Of a stretch of 64,000 nt of DNA, positions 35,574 to 47,699 are shown one piece after another. The notes under the pieces were generated by a model, which saw nothing but the letters and a program-made list of their open reading frames with translations, was not told the DNA's origin and did not search any database. The first letter of the stretch is position 1, and each line of letters opens with the position of its first letter. Position numbers and translations under genes: made by a program. Origin of the DNA: Dermanyssus gallinae (taxonomy: Eukaryota; Arthropoda; Arachnida; Mesostigmata; Dermanyssidae); assembly GCA_003439945.1 (NCBI GenBank), contig QVRM01002145.1, positions 310,001 to 374,000 of the forward strand, in the 5' to 3' direction.

Positions 35574-37860
35574 TGTCGATTAAGTCTCATGCCTGTTTGC
35601 GATTTCTTCCAGTATAGCATGCGGTGACCGACTGCGGTTGCAGTTGACCTGGATTAGTTTCAGTCGAATGCCAATCCCGCATCCAAACATAACACCTGCG
35701 TGCTCATCATCGCCGCTGCGGCTCTCATCGCTTTTCTCACTCTTTTTGCACATCAGCTCGAAATCACATGCCCGTCATCGTAATGTTGATTACTAATGAA
35801 ATAAACTTGTTTTTAAATTCAATGTCGTACTCATGTGGCTCTACTATACACTTTACTTATTGCCTAATCTACCACCTCTTTAGAATCATTCCGCCAATGA
35901 TATCTGCCAGTTAATGACCAATCCCAGTTCATTTATAAGCATATGCACCTTCACCATTGGCTCACTACTCCTTATATTCTAACTTATCCGTTATCTAAAA
36001 CTTGTTGTTTCTAAAAGATTACTAGTAAGTCCTAAACGTAATTCTGAAACCCTTCCAGAGAACTTCCTTACAATCTTGTCAATAGGTGCTAGACTAAATA
36101 TCGAAAACTCCATAAACCGTTTATAAAGGGTTTCAAAGTTGCTAGAACAAATAAGGCATTTTGTCTCATATATTTTTCAGCAAGAACCGGCTTGGCGTGA
36201 ACATAAACTTTTTCCTTCCTACATCCGTGTTATATTTCAGAAATTCCTCCTCTGGCAGTACATATGCCAGGCGCAGCAAACATTTGTACGGGTGTCTCTC
36301 TGCGCCGGCCGAGTTTGCTGACTGGCTTTCTCGCTCAAACTAATAATCTGCTTTATTCTTGTTATATGCCTTTTATAACAATTGTCTTTATTTCTATTAA
36401 TTAACTCATTATTCGTGCGGTTTTGCCTCATAAACTTATAACAAGCAAGTTTTTAACATCTGCATTGTCAATCGGTTTGCAAATTTCGCTGATCTGCATC
36501 GTCTCCTTAAACTAATGTCTTTCTCTCCTCTCGCTTATTGCCACCATTGCGTTAGTAAGCAGGCTTACTTACTCACGCTTGTAAAATCGACGTGAAGTAT
36601 ACCGGGCAAAAGAAGCACTCTAATAGAACCCTCTAAGAGGGATTCAGCATCTAGCTTTAACTCACTGGCGATTTTCGCTCGTCGATTTTTCCTTGCCCAT
36701 AGATGGTTTATTGCAATGCCTACACCGATAGGATTCCTCAATCGTGCATTTGCCTTAAAACGTGACTCTTGCCCCAGAAACGTACCACCCTCTTTATATG
36801 CGTCCGCGGCAAACGAGTCTATTACTGATCCCGTTTCACATTCACATGTCAGTACATCGTTTCTTCTCTCTATCCAACAAATAGTTTACATTGTCATATC
36901 CAGCAACAAATCCGTTTTGCCCATCTTCTGTCAGTGTTGCCAATGTCAACGGAGCTTTCCTTGGTACTGCCTCTACCCCTAACATAACACACTCAGTCAA
37001 CAATTTCCGCCTATTCCACGCTCATTGACTTAAAAATACGCGCAGATCGCTTTAACTCTTGGTACCGGAATAGCAATACGATTATCACATTCAGCTACAC
37101 ATGAACTATGCACACTCAGCTACACATGAGCTATGCACACTCCCGGTCTATTACAAATAAATTCACCCTCACTGAGTCTCCACCGATCTTCCTATGCCCT
37201 AGTCAGACTGTGAAGCCCTCCAGTTCGAAGAGCTTAAGAACCTAAGTCAAGCCATTCCATTTTGAATTGTGTTATCTGAACGTGTATTCCTATTCTGAGA
37301 ACGAAGTCTGCAGTTACTGTTTATTTATGTAAAATAATTGTTGTTTGCAGTTTGTCATATTCAGAATATTTGCTAAGGTATTGTCTTAATGTACACCGTC
37401 GAGAGAGACGAATCACACTTGCCTTCCCTATATTTACCTCTTTCCCCATGTTTGAGTTATGTCCAATGCAGATAACGATTATGTTACACCGTGTGATTAA
37501 ATGATGACATATTTTTTCATAATTGTACCATATCTCATTATCATCATTAAGCATTGGAAGCACAGAACTGTTTCAAATGGACGTGGTAAGATGTAAGTGA
37601 GACGTTATGAATGACCGGCGAAGGTGACTAAATTTCTTCGCCGATGATAAAGACCGTTTTGAAATTATCATCGTTATTTTCATAACAATAGCAACAAGCT
37701 TAGCTAGCAAGGAGCTTCAAGCACAATGCTAAAAATAAACAGCTCAAGCAACATAGTGAAACAAAGATAATACATTAAATGGGTCTAACGTGATTTGAAT
37801 CTTGTCCCGTGGAGCTATTGTATCTCCGTCCAATTGCTATTTCCAGAGCACAGCGAAGGG
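35574..37860. other. No gene recognised
   Basis: A/T-rich DNA with one short tandem duplication (37088-37142). Confidence 0.5.
37088..37142 (+). repeat. Short tandem duplication
   Basis: cagctacacatgaactatgc and cagctacacatgagctatgc in tandem with a 27-bp period, one mismatch seen. Confidence 0.8.

Positions 37861-37913
<53 letters not shown>
37861..37913. repeat. (TA)n microsatellite at the 3' end of an RLE-type relic
   Basis: About 50 bp, abutting the 3' side of the element at 37915-38414. Confidence 0.93.
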
Positions 37914-37914
<1 letters not shown>

Positions 37915-38414
37915 CTATACATAAATTCCTGCTGAAAAACAATTGCCCCGTATGAAGGTGTACACTCTAACGCATCCACTCTCTACCCCGTAACGCTCAA
38001 CCCATCTCAGCGGGGTGTCTAAAACTGCTGCAGCGTTGCTCCGTTGAATGTCAAGCGAAAGCCTTTGCTGTAGGTACTCCTCAGATCTCTGTGGCCAAGG
38101 TGAGTGCTCTTTCAAAGTCCGTAATCAATTCTACGGCGATACGGCCCGCCCTCCTAGCGTTTCAAATGCAAATGGGCCGAAATCGTGCAGATAGCCAATA
38201 GACGGGTATTTCCGACGCTTACCAGCTTCGGCAACCTTACTGAATAATCTGCCTGTGTTGCGCCGCGACCGATCATAAAGTCTGCTAGGGATTCGGTTAC
38301 GGTGGCACTCCAAAAAAATCTATTTCTTTTGGGTGAAATAAGGGTCATCCCATCTATTGTCGTTCTCGCACATATGCATAACACTTTATTCAATGATAAG
38401 TTTGTCTGTTTCAC
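37915..38414 (-). pseudogene. RLE-type non-LTR retroelement, endonuclease end
   Basis: From 38414: DGMTLISPKRNRFFWSATVTES (compare RPDGVTI..LVWDVTVS of the 9.7-12 kb element), IGRGATQADYSVRL; then in another frame EAGKRRKYPSIGYLHDFGPF and AFETLGG; then 38115-37915 EEYLQQRLSLDIQRSNAAAV. It is the C-terminus of a different RLE-type family. Two frameshifts are visible. It ends at a (TA)n tract on its 3' side (37862-37912). Confidence 0.75.
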
Positions 38415-38429
38415 AAATGATTACCAGGT

Positions 38430-38590
38430 AGGCATTGTTTCGTCGTGGTCTAGAGGATTAGTCTTGCGGTATTCATGGTTGTCATTTACCGGGGTGTCGC
38501 CGGTTCGATCCTTGTTGTTGATTCCTCTGGGTGAGATCCAAGCCCGTAGGGGACGAAAGATGGTCTACAATTTAAAGCAACCTCCCTAAA
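38430..38590 (+). repeat. tRNA-like SINE or tRNA pseudogene
   Basis: Contains an A-box-like tggtctagaggatta and a good B-box ggttcgatcc 50-60 bases later, in tRNA order on the + strand. The tgtcgccggttcgatc block is shared with the - strand of the repeat at 14683-14945. No convincing cloverleaf can be drawn, so it is not an intact tRNA gene. Confidence 0.45.
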
Positions 38591-39776
38591 AGCCTTTTAA
38601 TTCTAGGTAGGTGTTTCGCAACTGTTCATAAAACTATTTGCAACCTTATTCGTTGTCATCAACCTTGGCACAATCAACTTTTAAATTACATTTCAAATGT
38701 TTGGTATAATGTTTGGCTGCTGGTATTTACGCCTGCGTAATGTGACGCAATATTTTCTTCTTAAGTTCAAGGACAACATAATTTTCGTGTGCGGTATATT
38801 TTGGGCCTGTCGAAGTGGTCACACCTAATTCCATATTAACTTTAAACGTATGCCCTCTAATGGTGCATTTGTGTATCGCTTTTACATAGCCAAAATGGAG
38901 GCCTGCACACATATTATGGAATGAGTTCCGGTCTAACAATATCCTTAATTCACTTTAACGAATTATTGCTTGTTGCAGCCCCCGTTGTTTTTCAAATCAT
39001 TAACCGTTCTGCAAATTTTGAAATTATTAGCGCACTTTTTAAACAATTTTACTAAAAAAAAATGCATGCCCCGCACGTAATATCTGAGGTACAGGGGAAT
39101 TATCTAACAATCGCCTAGAGATAAAACTGAACGGCCGGCAGATAACAATGTTACTTCCTTAAAGAAAAACGACTGTATGCCATCAGGCTCATTTTACTTA
39201 TATATATATATATATATATCGAGTCGACAAGAAATGATTTTTGGTAGATGCTTAGGAAAATTACCAGACGACTCGTCAACGTCACTCACGATGCGCAGGT
39301 TAGACTGGGCTATAGCTTATTACAAACAAAACTGCCTTCATAGACGTAGCCCGTCTGCTGACAAATGAATTTGAGCAAAACTGTTTTTAGGGTATCTGCT
39401 TTCTCGCGGTTACAGACAGGAATTGCCCACTAGATCCCTTACCCATCCTTGGGAAACGGATGTCAGTAGATTTCCCCTGGTAAGTCGTTTGCAGGCGTTC
39501 CAGAACACTGAGATCAGGTGGCGGTTGTTGAGTGGGCGTAACAAGTGTGTTTTCTGACTTAAACAGAAGTCATACTATACGGACGTTGTATTCTTTTGGG
39601 TTGATCTGTACATACCCAGTCGAGTGAACTAAATGATGATGATGATGATGATAATATGAGACTTTAGTAGAGAGGATCACGGGTGACCGAGATAGTAGAG
39701 TCTCATCTTTTCCCAGTTCATTAGGTGACAGTTTTTCGTAATCCACGTCGACCACTGCATGCGCGGCCTACGGGTC

Positions 39777-39822
<46 letters not shown>

Positions 39823-39998
39823 GGAGAGAGAGAACAAGCAGAAAGCACAGAGTAACAAGCTATGTTAATGTAGGCAAGGCCTTGGGATGTAAAGATGTTT
39901 TCGTACTTCGGCTGCCATATGCTATTTTCCACTTAGAGTGGTAATTGAACCAAGTCGGAGGGTTTTGACCGATTATGGCCATACTAACTGGTTTTGCA

Positions 39999-40034
<36 letters not shown>

Positions 40035-40929
40035 CAATCAAAGAATTCGTAGAACCAATTAACCAGCGTACTTGCACAATGCCCATATGCTAGAGAAGCA
40101 CAGCGACGAGTAACACGTAGGCGAGCAAAATAATGCTTGTTTAGTCTGTTCATAGAAATATCGTTTTTCTCGTAACTTCTTAGATTTTGCGAATCCGAAT
40201 ATAGGTGGCTTTTAGATAACTAATCTGACCCTCATCATAGGTAGTGGACGTTTTTCCTGGTAAAGTTGTCCGACCTCTGCAAAAATAACAGTTTGACAGA
40301 CTTCTTTTTATCTTGCACGTAGCACAATAGTGATGTCCCGGACGTTGCCCTACCAGGATATTCTGTTTATTGTTATCACATTGTATCCACATATTGTTAC
40401 CAATCTTATTATTATTGAATAATTTGAGTGGTCACATTGTCATTATAATATACTGTTCATGCTTTAGGTTTCCTTCATTAGACCAGGCCATATGTATTAA
40501 TAAAAATCACGGCTGTTATTATTATTATTGTAATCAGTGCTACTAGTAGTATACTAGATAGATAAAAAATAGTTAGTAGTATGAAATACACGCAATAGAC
40601 GTGCTTTTTAAGCATCTAATTAGTAACTATTCCGTGCTCTTTTTGTTTGGCATAGTCCCCCAACGCCTGAAGCTCAAAATATCTAGTCAAACGATCTACA
40701 GTAGCCGTTACTCAAGACACTTGTCTACGGCGTGATTGTTGCTTTGACATCTATGTCCGGAAAGATACTTCTTAAGGTTTCTAATCAGACAAAAGTTATA
40801 ATTATGCTATAGAAATTATTCGTACATCCCCCAGGTCCAAAGGAAGGAGGAAGGGGGATGTACGACTCCCCCATGTCCTTGGAAATTATTTCAACAATTT
40901 GAAACTTAGTTGTCGCGTAATTTGGCCAT
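38591..40929. other. No gene recognised
   Basis: (TA)n at 39198-39218, 39780-39817 and 40002-40032, a short (ATG)n at 39635-39652; otherwise nothing. Confidence 0.5.
39779..40032. repeat. Two (TA)n microsatellites
   Basis: 39780-39817 and 40002-40032, about 185 bp apart with no recognisable sequence between. Confidence 0.9.
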
Positions 40930-41660
40930 GGCAAAGAGAGGCGTGTGGGGGGCAGTCATCGTCGTAGTGAAACAGCACAATCATCTTCTGCATCGTGGAT
41001 CGTAGTGCTGAATGATGCGTTCCTTCGCCTGGTTAGAGACTATTGCATAGTACTCCTCAGAGACTCCTCCTTCCTGTCGAAAGGTAGTCAAATAATACCT
41101 TTTGCAAACCAGAAAACCAGGTCGCCAAAACCTTTCCATAAAGGCGAGCCTCTATACCCTGGTTCCCCTGGACCCCCTAACGTGCGACCTACTCTTTGGT
41201 GGCTGGAGCTCAGAAGTGAAGTGGTGGATCTACGTTTCGTCGGCGAATCTTACAAATCGGTCCAAAGGTCCTGCGGATTTCTTCTCGAAGGTTCCAAAGT
41301 GGAAACGCCTGTCAGTTTTTGCTCAATTGTTAGCTCGTGCGGTAGACACTTTGCTTACATTTTTTTTTCATGCAAAAATGCTGTTGTGCTGCACTATAGC
41401 TAATACTCTTCTACTATTTTGCGCAGCTTCAGTCGGCTAAATCGGTCATCAGGAGTCTGTAGACTTCTAATGCAGTGTTTCTTATTATCTGAAGGTGTTT
41501 TTGGCCGTCCTGAACGTGGTGCATCATCGGTACCCATACTACCTCTTTTAAATGAGGTAATCAATTTGGCAATGGCACTATACGCCGGCGCATTCGTTTC
41601 GTAAACGGCACCTAATTTGGCATTCAATTCCGATGCAGTCAAGTTTTCAAACAAAATGTG
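40930..41660 (-). pseudogene. Mariner-like transposon relic
   Basis: 41654-41400 on the - strand reads LTASELNAKLGAVYETNAPAY, KLITSFKRG and DDAPRSGRPKT, the N-terminal DNA-binding part of mariner transposases. Near 40970-41000 the - strand reads KMIVLFHYDD, similar to the VLFHQDN catalytic block. The intervening sequence is not recognisable. It is a different subfamily from the 48368-49659 element. Confidence 0.55.
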
Positions 41661-42429
41661 TACTCACAGCTCGGGTACTCGTTCTGTTCCATTGTCACCG
41701 AACGGTCTGGCATGTTGCAGTTGCGTTTTCCAATTTTCGTGCAACCAATTTTCGTGATACTTTTTTTTGTTACTTCCAACGAACGTCTCTCCGGTGTTGT
41801 AGTCGGCATGAACTTTCTAAAATTGTAGACAGGCAATGCTAAGAACTTTTTTATTTACCTATTATAGTAACAGTACTCTCTTATCGCTACCGCTGTCGGT
41901 ACAACAGGCTGGCCCATTTGCCATATGGATGGCCCATCTGCTACGCGAACGGCCATTACATTATCAAGCGGCCACCCTGTGTAAACGCTTCATATATTCG
42001 CTTTCCAGTTGTTCTAAATGCCTTAGTACTGCCGCCTCTATCTGTCATCGATGCGTTTGTGACCGCTGATACATCAAGGAAAATGTTTAGCGAGATGCTA
42101 AACGCTTGACTTTTACAAACTTTTGTTTACGAAAACTTAAGTATTGTGAAACTGCGGTCCCGTGAATTGAACATGCGGTCCCAGGTGATTGATTAGCTCT
42201 GGAATACCGTAATAACCTCTACTCGTCGGTTTTATCTTTGACCTAGCTAAAGCGAATCTCCTCTGCTTCCTGAGACGCCCTCGATTTGGCAGTTGCGTGC
42301 TCATACGGCGATGTGTACGACAATTACAGCATCCACTTCTGCGCTCTCATCTGTAAGAGAAGCATCAAGCTTTTGTCTCTGGCTGACCTTTCATTCGCTT
42401 ATTAATTATTCCTTGATTGGAAACATAAT
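41661..42429. other. No gene recognised
   Basis: May include the 5' side of the neighbouring mariner-like relic; no TIR found. Confidence 0.4.
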
Positions 42430-42486
42430 CGTTGTTGTTGTTGTTATTGTTGTTGTTGTTGTAGTAGTCGTCGTCGTCGTCGTCAT
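42430..42486. repeat. (GTT)n-(GTC)n microsatellite
   Basis: GTT units turning into GTC units; the same style of triplet repeat recurs at 42640-42740. Confidence 0.9.
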
Positions 42487-42629
42487 TGGCGGCGTAAACT
42501 AGGAAGAATCTTTTTCACCAGGTCGGTCAAATCGCACACGTCCGATGTCAAAGCAGACGACCTCGCATTGAATCAGTCACAAGAGATGATAGCCTCATGA
42601 GAATCACTCGTGGCTGCTGTGGCCACTGA

Positions 42630-42698
42630 GGTATCATATCGTTGTTTTTGTCGTTGCTGTTGTTGTTGTCGTCGTCGTTTTTGTTGTTGTTGTCATTG

Positions 42699-42730
<32 letters not shown>

Positions 42731-43215
42731 GTCGTCATCCACGTCATTAATGTGTTGCAGCTGTTGTTGCAGCAGCAGCAGTAGCAGCCGCCTGTTTCGT
42801 GTCGTCGTATTACAATCCGGGCCGGCCGGCCGCAAGCAAGCAAGCAAGCAAGGACGTTTCCCGCATCGGCGGCCAAAACTGTCTGGGGATTTTTCCGACT
42901 CCCGGCGGTGCAGGATCGTAGTCGTAGTTCATCGTTGTAGTCAGATACCATCGCGCCATCGCGCGCGCCCATTCCCCCGGCCGCTCCAATGCAACAGGAG
43001 CTCTAGGCATGTCGGAGTGATGGTCGTCGGCCTGTCTGTCTGCATGGTGTCGCTGTCGTCATATTCGTCATCGCGTTCGTCATCCAAGAAGCAAGCCGAG
43101 AAGACACTTAAGTCACGATCCTCAGACAATTGGAATTGTACGAAGGAACAGAGAGAGAGGGGGGGAGGGAGAGAGAGAGAGAGAGAAAGGAAAATATCCA
43201 CGTGCATGTGAGTGT
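42630..43215. other. GC-rich segment with (GTC/GTT)n and purine tracts
   Basis: Dense GTC/GTT triplets (42640-42740), (CAG)n near 42770-42785, gccggccggccg then a (CAAG)n run at 42820-42850, CpG-rich sequence to 43090 and a GA-rich tract 43148-43195. Long frames here are low-complexity Ser/Thr/Leu runs. It could be a promoter or 5'UTR region; no exon can be supported. Confidence 0.35.
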
Positions 43216-43404
43216 ATCCATATGAGTATGTTGTATGTATGGGTGTATGGTGTGTGTGTGTTTGTGTGTGTGAGTGTATATGTATGTTCGTGTGCAGCTA
43301 ATTACAACGTTGTCGTTGAGTACTTACTTCGGCCGATCATCGTTTCGTCCATCACAAACTAGCCCTTATTACTGCTGTGCTAGTCGTCTGCAATAGAAAC
43401 GGCT

Positions 43405-43472
43405 ATAAAGCAGCCGCAGCAGCTGCAGCAACAATAACGAAAAAAATATCCGCAACAATAGCAATAACGACG

Positions 43473-43509
<37 letters not shown>

Positions 43510-43512
43510 CCA
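43405..43512. repeat. (GCA)n and (CAA)n microsatellites
   Basis: GCA units at 43410-43430 and about 16 CAA/ACA units at 43465-43511. Confidence 0.9.
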
Positions 43513-44825
43513 CATTAACGGCGGCAACAAAACTAACCAAGGCTAAATCGACGCAGCGACAATAACACTTACAGAAAAAAACAACGCTAGTAGCAGAAAC
43601 ATCTAATGATTAAGTTAGCAATAAGAATAATCATAATAATAATAGCAGTAATACTAAAGTAATAGTTAGTACCTACTACGACTACCAGACTGCTTCTAGA
43701 ACAATTGCGACTACCAGCGCCGCTACTGGCAGTACCATTATGAGGCAACATTGCATCATCTTGAAGCCGTTGCTGCTTGGACTAGCACGGGTGACGAAGG
43801 AGACAGACAAAGCATTGGTCTGACTGTAATTATCATAAAGCAGTATGAGCAGTTGCCTGAATTCCACTGACTTCAGATTTAGATTGTAGGCTATCCCCAA
43901 GCGCTTTCTGCACGAAGCTAGCTCACACCAGCTCTTTGTCTTTCTTCGTCGTAGAACAATGAATTGAGGAAATGCCCGACGGTGAACCGTGCTTCATGTA
44001 CGTATGTATGTATGTATATATATATATATATAAATTTTCAAACTTGCGCACGCCCATATATACGCTCATTTCTGGGACAATTGTTTTCTCTGTACCCTAC
44101 TATTGAACAAATGATACTATGCATATACAGGTATATATATGCGGGTATACACAATAACATATGATTCATTTTGTGAAGGGTCTGGCCCTCGACGTTTTGG
44201 GGCGGCACCGTGACCGACTTTCTAACACAGTCTGGTATCGGTCTCGTCCGGTCATGTCGTCTCAGTTACGCGGAACTTCGCGTTCGCCGAAGAACAGAAT
44301 GAGAGGCATGGAGAATAGTCGGGTCTTCGTCAGTCTTACACATACGTACCCATCATCCGAGACATTGCTTATTGGGTCGGGGCCGCTAACACGTTCGTGT
44401 CAACTTCACGAGCAGCGACGTCGGGTTCCATTTCGGAATAGTCGCTTTTGACATCAATAAAACGCAGGGAGTGGTACTAGTGGTAATGCGAACCACACAT
44501 AGCAGCCTGCTTGTCTTCCCGAAAAAAATTTCTTAATTTTTGTTAGCTTGCGAACCATTATGGTGGAATGCATGGCGAGCATCTAGCTAGGTTAACCGGC
44601 TCTATAGTGACCAGTTACCTTATGCTACTGATACCCTGAATTCTGCGTGAGAAAGAATTAGGGAACTGTTGCTCAATCACGGAACTTTTGTTTCTTGTCG
44701 ATACATCAAGCAAGCGCAGATTTAGTGAAACCTACAATATCCTACCCCTTAGCGACTTTCCTTGAGTAACAAGTAACAAACAATGCTAGTTTTTACGTAC
44801 GACATGAAGTACGCAGGGTCTATAT
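43513..44825. other. No gene recognised
   Basis: Contains a short (TA)n at about 44018-44032 and a 96-codon ATG frame at 44161-44451 without family features. Confidence 0.45.
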
Positions 44826-45060
44826 ATGCCCATACGTAAGCACGCACGCAAAAGCTTAGCCTGGGCGTCCTGCGCCTTACCATCACGTTCTATAAGCGAC
44901 AGCAGCGGAGATATAAATCGACTAGAGCTGGAGCATACAATTGGGACCCATCTACGTAGAAGCACTAAAGCTCAGACCAACAGTCGAGATTCGATAGTAA
45001 CCCGTACGGCTGCCCTATGGGGATCGACCACTTTCTGGGTGAAGAGAAGGTGGAGATGAC
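44826..45060 (+). pseudogene. Possible LINE C-terminal fragment with A/TA tail
   Basis: Reads NSRDSIVTRTAALWGSTTFW, reminiscent of the NSFFPRTVRLWNSLP-type end of RTE/CR1-like ORF2 proteins. It is followed at once by A-runs and (TA)n (45077-45146), which could be a 3' tail. Weak. Confidence 0.35.
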
Positions 45061-45076
45061 TTTTACAAAAACCTGT

Positions 45077-45103
45077 AAAAAAAAAAATATATATATATAA
45101 AAA

Positions 45104-45143
<40 letters not shown>

Positions 45144-45146
45144 TTA
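45077..45146. repeat. A-run / (TA)n compound tract
   Basis: A11, (TA)n, A21, (TA)n in succession. It may be a retroelement tail. Confidence 0.9.
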
Positions 45147-45786
45147 CAATTATGTTTATTTCACTCAAATTAAGTATAATATACATTTCAAAATGCTTCT
45201 TCATGAAGCTCTCTCTTCTTCACGCTTCCGACGAGAAGTAGATCGAAGGAAGTAGTGCAGCGATTTTCGGTCCAGCGCTGTGCATCCCACTGCATGCTAC
45301 TTGGCACATCTCTGCAGGCAGAGCCGGAAGGTGCACAACTCGTACTCCTCATGAAAGGTTGCGCTTGAACATACCAGGTAGCGATAACTATGCACTATGT
45401 ACCTGGTGTATACGTGGCGATTGTCACATGCAGAACCAGACCAAAGGTGCAAGGCGTTGAAAACGTCCAGACCACCGACCTTTCATCTGGCCTGTTCGAC
45501 TTAAGCTCACACTACGAAATAAAACATTCTTAAGGTACTGTACGCGGCATCTTTAGCCTTCGTCGGATTGTTTCAGCAGCCGGTGGGCAGCCTGACATGA
45601 GATACACAAAGCGGCTCGGATAGGCAAGCAAAGCAATCGCTTTACGGAAGCCTTTTATTTGCTCAAATATGTCACAATTCGAGAAAGCCAGTGCTTTGTA
45701 GAGCAAAGATATGACGCTTGTGCCGCTGACGGCAACAAGAGATCTATGTTCCAGTCCACAGAACACTATAGCTAGGGTCGAGATGA

Positions 45787-46500
45787 TGAATACTACTTGG
45801 TTGAAGATTGCAAATCGGAGGCACTAAGATGCCACAGCATGAACTGCCCCTCCTAAAGAGGAAAGTGCAGAAACCCAGAGAGTCCTGTAGAGGGGCGTCG
45901 AAGAAAATAGGGGCCCTTAAAAGAACCAGAGAGAGTACCAGGCGTACAACAAGAGGCACACGACGACTGCCCGTTAGCTCAAAGTCTAGGGACAGCCGTA
46001 GGGAATGATGTCTAATTTGTCTAAGCTCTTGAAGATCCTCCGAGATAATGCAAACCGCCTTAGTGATGCCAATGATGTGCTTTGAAAGACTTCAATCTGA
46101 CCTTGTGATCTCTTGGATGAAAACGACCACATTGATCTGGAAAGTGGTCATAGAAGCGGTCAAGGAGAAGGGAATCTCCACGTACCTTTGCCGAATCATC
46201 TTATTCTACCTGGGTGAGCAAAGTCTATTTGCAAAGAGCCAAGAACACAGGATTAGTGCCAGGGTCCCGCAGGGTTTCATTTTGGGACCGGTTTTCTGGA
46301 ATTTGACGGGATGCTAGATATCAATGATTACGTAAGGGACACCGGAGTTGCTGGCTTACGTGGACGGCCTCGCTAAAAGCAGATAAAGAGAGCTAACTTT
46401 GTGTTGGCGGAACACCTGACATACATTAAGAAAAAGGGGAAGTACCTCGGGGTAATCTTTGGCCTGGCAGGACAAACGGCCTCAGGCTGCACCCGGGATA
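45787..46500 (+). pseudogene. R1-clade LINE fragment (RT core)
   Basis: 46048-46317 reads TLIWKVVIEAVKEKGISTYLC and HRISARVPQGFILGPVFWN, aligning with NWKVIVEAMKRKGFSIYL and TAGVPQGSILGPVLWN of the element at 52441-55766. Further on, near 46350 and 46440, there are decayed remnants of YADD (LAYVDGL) and KYLGVIFG. The segment at 45808-46008 is Arg/Lys-rich and could be linker. Confidence 0.65.
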
Positions 46501-46756
46501 ACTAGAGAGAACTGAAACAAAATACGTATGATATTAGATCTTAGGACGCAGGTTGGTTTCCGATTCGGGAAGTTGACCTTTTGTACTTCAGGTTCTGATT
46601 GCGCTCTCTCGACAGTCGGCCAACTAGACTTGCACCCTTATCTAGATACGCTAGTTGCTTGAATGGCTAACATTATTACGGTCACGGTTTATAATTTCAG
46701 CATATGTACGGCCTCCCGATGACGGAACACAACACCCATCGACCTAGAATTAAAAT

Positions 46757-47027
46757 AATTTTTGAATGAAGTTGTTTTTATCCAGGATCACCCTCCGTCT
46801 TTTACGGGCTTTGAGTCGCTTCTGCGGCACATATTCAATGCGCCGAGGGCCGGACGTATTGAAATATATAGGGTTTTTCCAATCCTTGTGACAGAATGGC
46901 TGCTGACTCTCAGCTACATATGGTTTGTCATCTACTCTCAACAAGTATCGCCCAAAGAAAACTCGATCAACAACGGGGGATCGAGCCAGCCATGTCCAGC
47001 GCATCAGTCCCCTAGACCTCGTCACTT
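46757..47027 (-). repeat. SINE-like repeat (family B)
   Basis: Homologous by eye to 14683-14945: shared blocks include tcgcttctgcggcacatattcaatgc / tcgttgtatctgcggcatatcttcaatgc-type sequence, gctgactctcagc, and an agtatcgccca / agcatcgctca block before gatcgagcc / gatcgaacc. Read on the - strand, ggctcgatcccc is B-box-like, suggesting a tRNA-derived origin. Boundaries are approximate. Confidence 0.5.
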
Positions 47028-47036
47028 AACACTAAT

Positions 47037-47217
47037 TGACTTTTTTCCGGGCTGACCCTCAGCTGACATTTAACTTCAACGGAATTGCTTTCCCATTGCT
47101 TCGTACGACGGACTCTATAAATACAAATGTGCAACGGCGGGGATCAAATCAGTGCACCTATGTGTTTCCTTCGGTGGCTAGGCGCGCGTGAATAATGCAC
47201 CATGCTACTGGGTTCGG
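47037..47217 (-). mobile_element. tRNA-derived SINE (family A), second copy
   Basis: About 181 bp, related to the element at 29067-29252: shared tata-aatac-aatgtgcaacg block, ggctgac/ggctgaac block and an A-rich end on the - strand. A 9-bp direct repeat, aacactaat, flanks it (47028-47036 and 47218-47226). The B-box is degenerate (ggatcaaat where the other copy has ggttcgaac). It sits directly against another SINE-like repeat on its left. Confidence 0.65.
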
Positions 47218-47278
47218 AACACTAATCGAGCTGGCCTCGGACAATCATTCAGGTTGACTTTCGTCAATTGTTTTTGCT

Positions 47279-47429
47279 TTTCGATGTCGTGCCAAAGTAA
47301 TACCGAGCCTGGGGGGGTGGGGAGGAATCCGGGTTTAGTGGGTTTGCGAGTCTCACACTAGTCACGCAGGCTGCTAGTGGCGCATGTGCATCATGCATTA
47401 CCGAAACCTCCCAGAACAAAAAAAAAAAA
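47279..47429 (+). mobile_element. Very short 3' copy of the same R1-clade family
   Basis: About 150 bp matching the 3'UTR of the 52441-55766 element, in the opposite orientation, ending in an A-run. A duplication ttgtttttgct occurs at 47268-47278 and 47430-47440. It shows extreme 5' truncation. Confidence 0.88.
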
Positions 47430-47535
47430 TTGTTTTTGCTAGGCAACTCTTATAGCAAAAAAATCGCAGGTGGTTTGGTAGGCTTGGTCTAAAGATACAC
47501 CAACATTGTCTTCGAGAGTAGTTCAGTGCTCACTA

Positions 47536-47596
<61 letters not shown>
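47536..47596. repeat. (TA)n-(GA)n compound microsatellite
   Basis: About 27 bp (TA)n then about 26 bp (GA)n. Confidence 0.93.
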
Positions 47597-47597
<1 letters not shown>

Positions 47598-47699
47598 TAA
47601 CTTTTATTGCAAAGTTGGACAAAATATCACTAGTTTATGTGAACATCAGATAGCGCAGTTCAAACTTAAGCGCCCACACAACCACAAACGAAGTGTGCC

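Noticed and set aside
38430..38510. Functional tRNA gene
   Set aside because: A and B boxes are present but stems do not pair convincingly; better explained as a SINE or tRNA relic.
42548..43211. Asp/Asn-, Thr- and Ser-rich frames
   Set aside because: Triplet repeats read in different frames.
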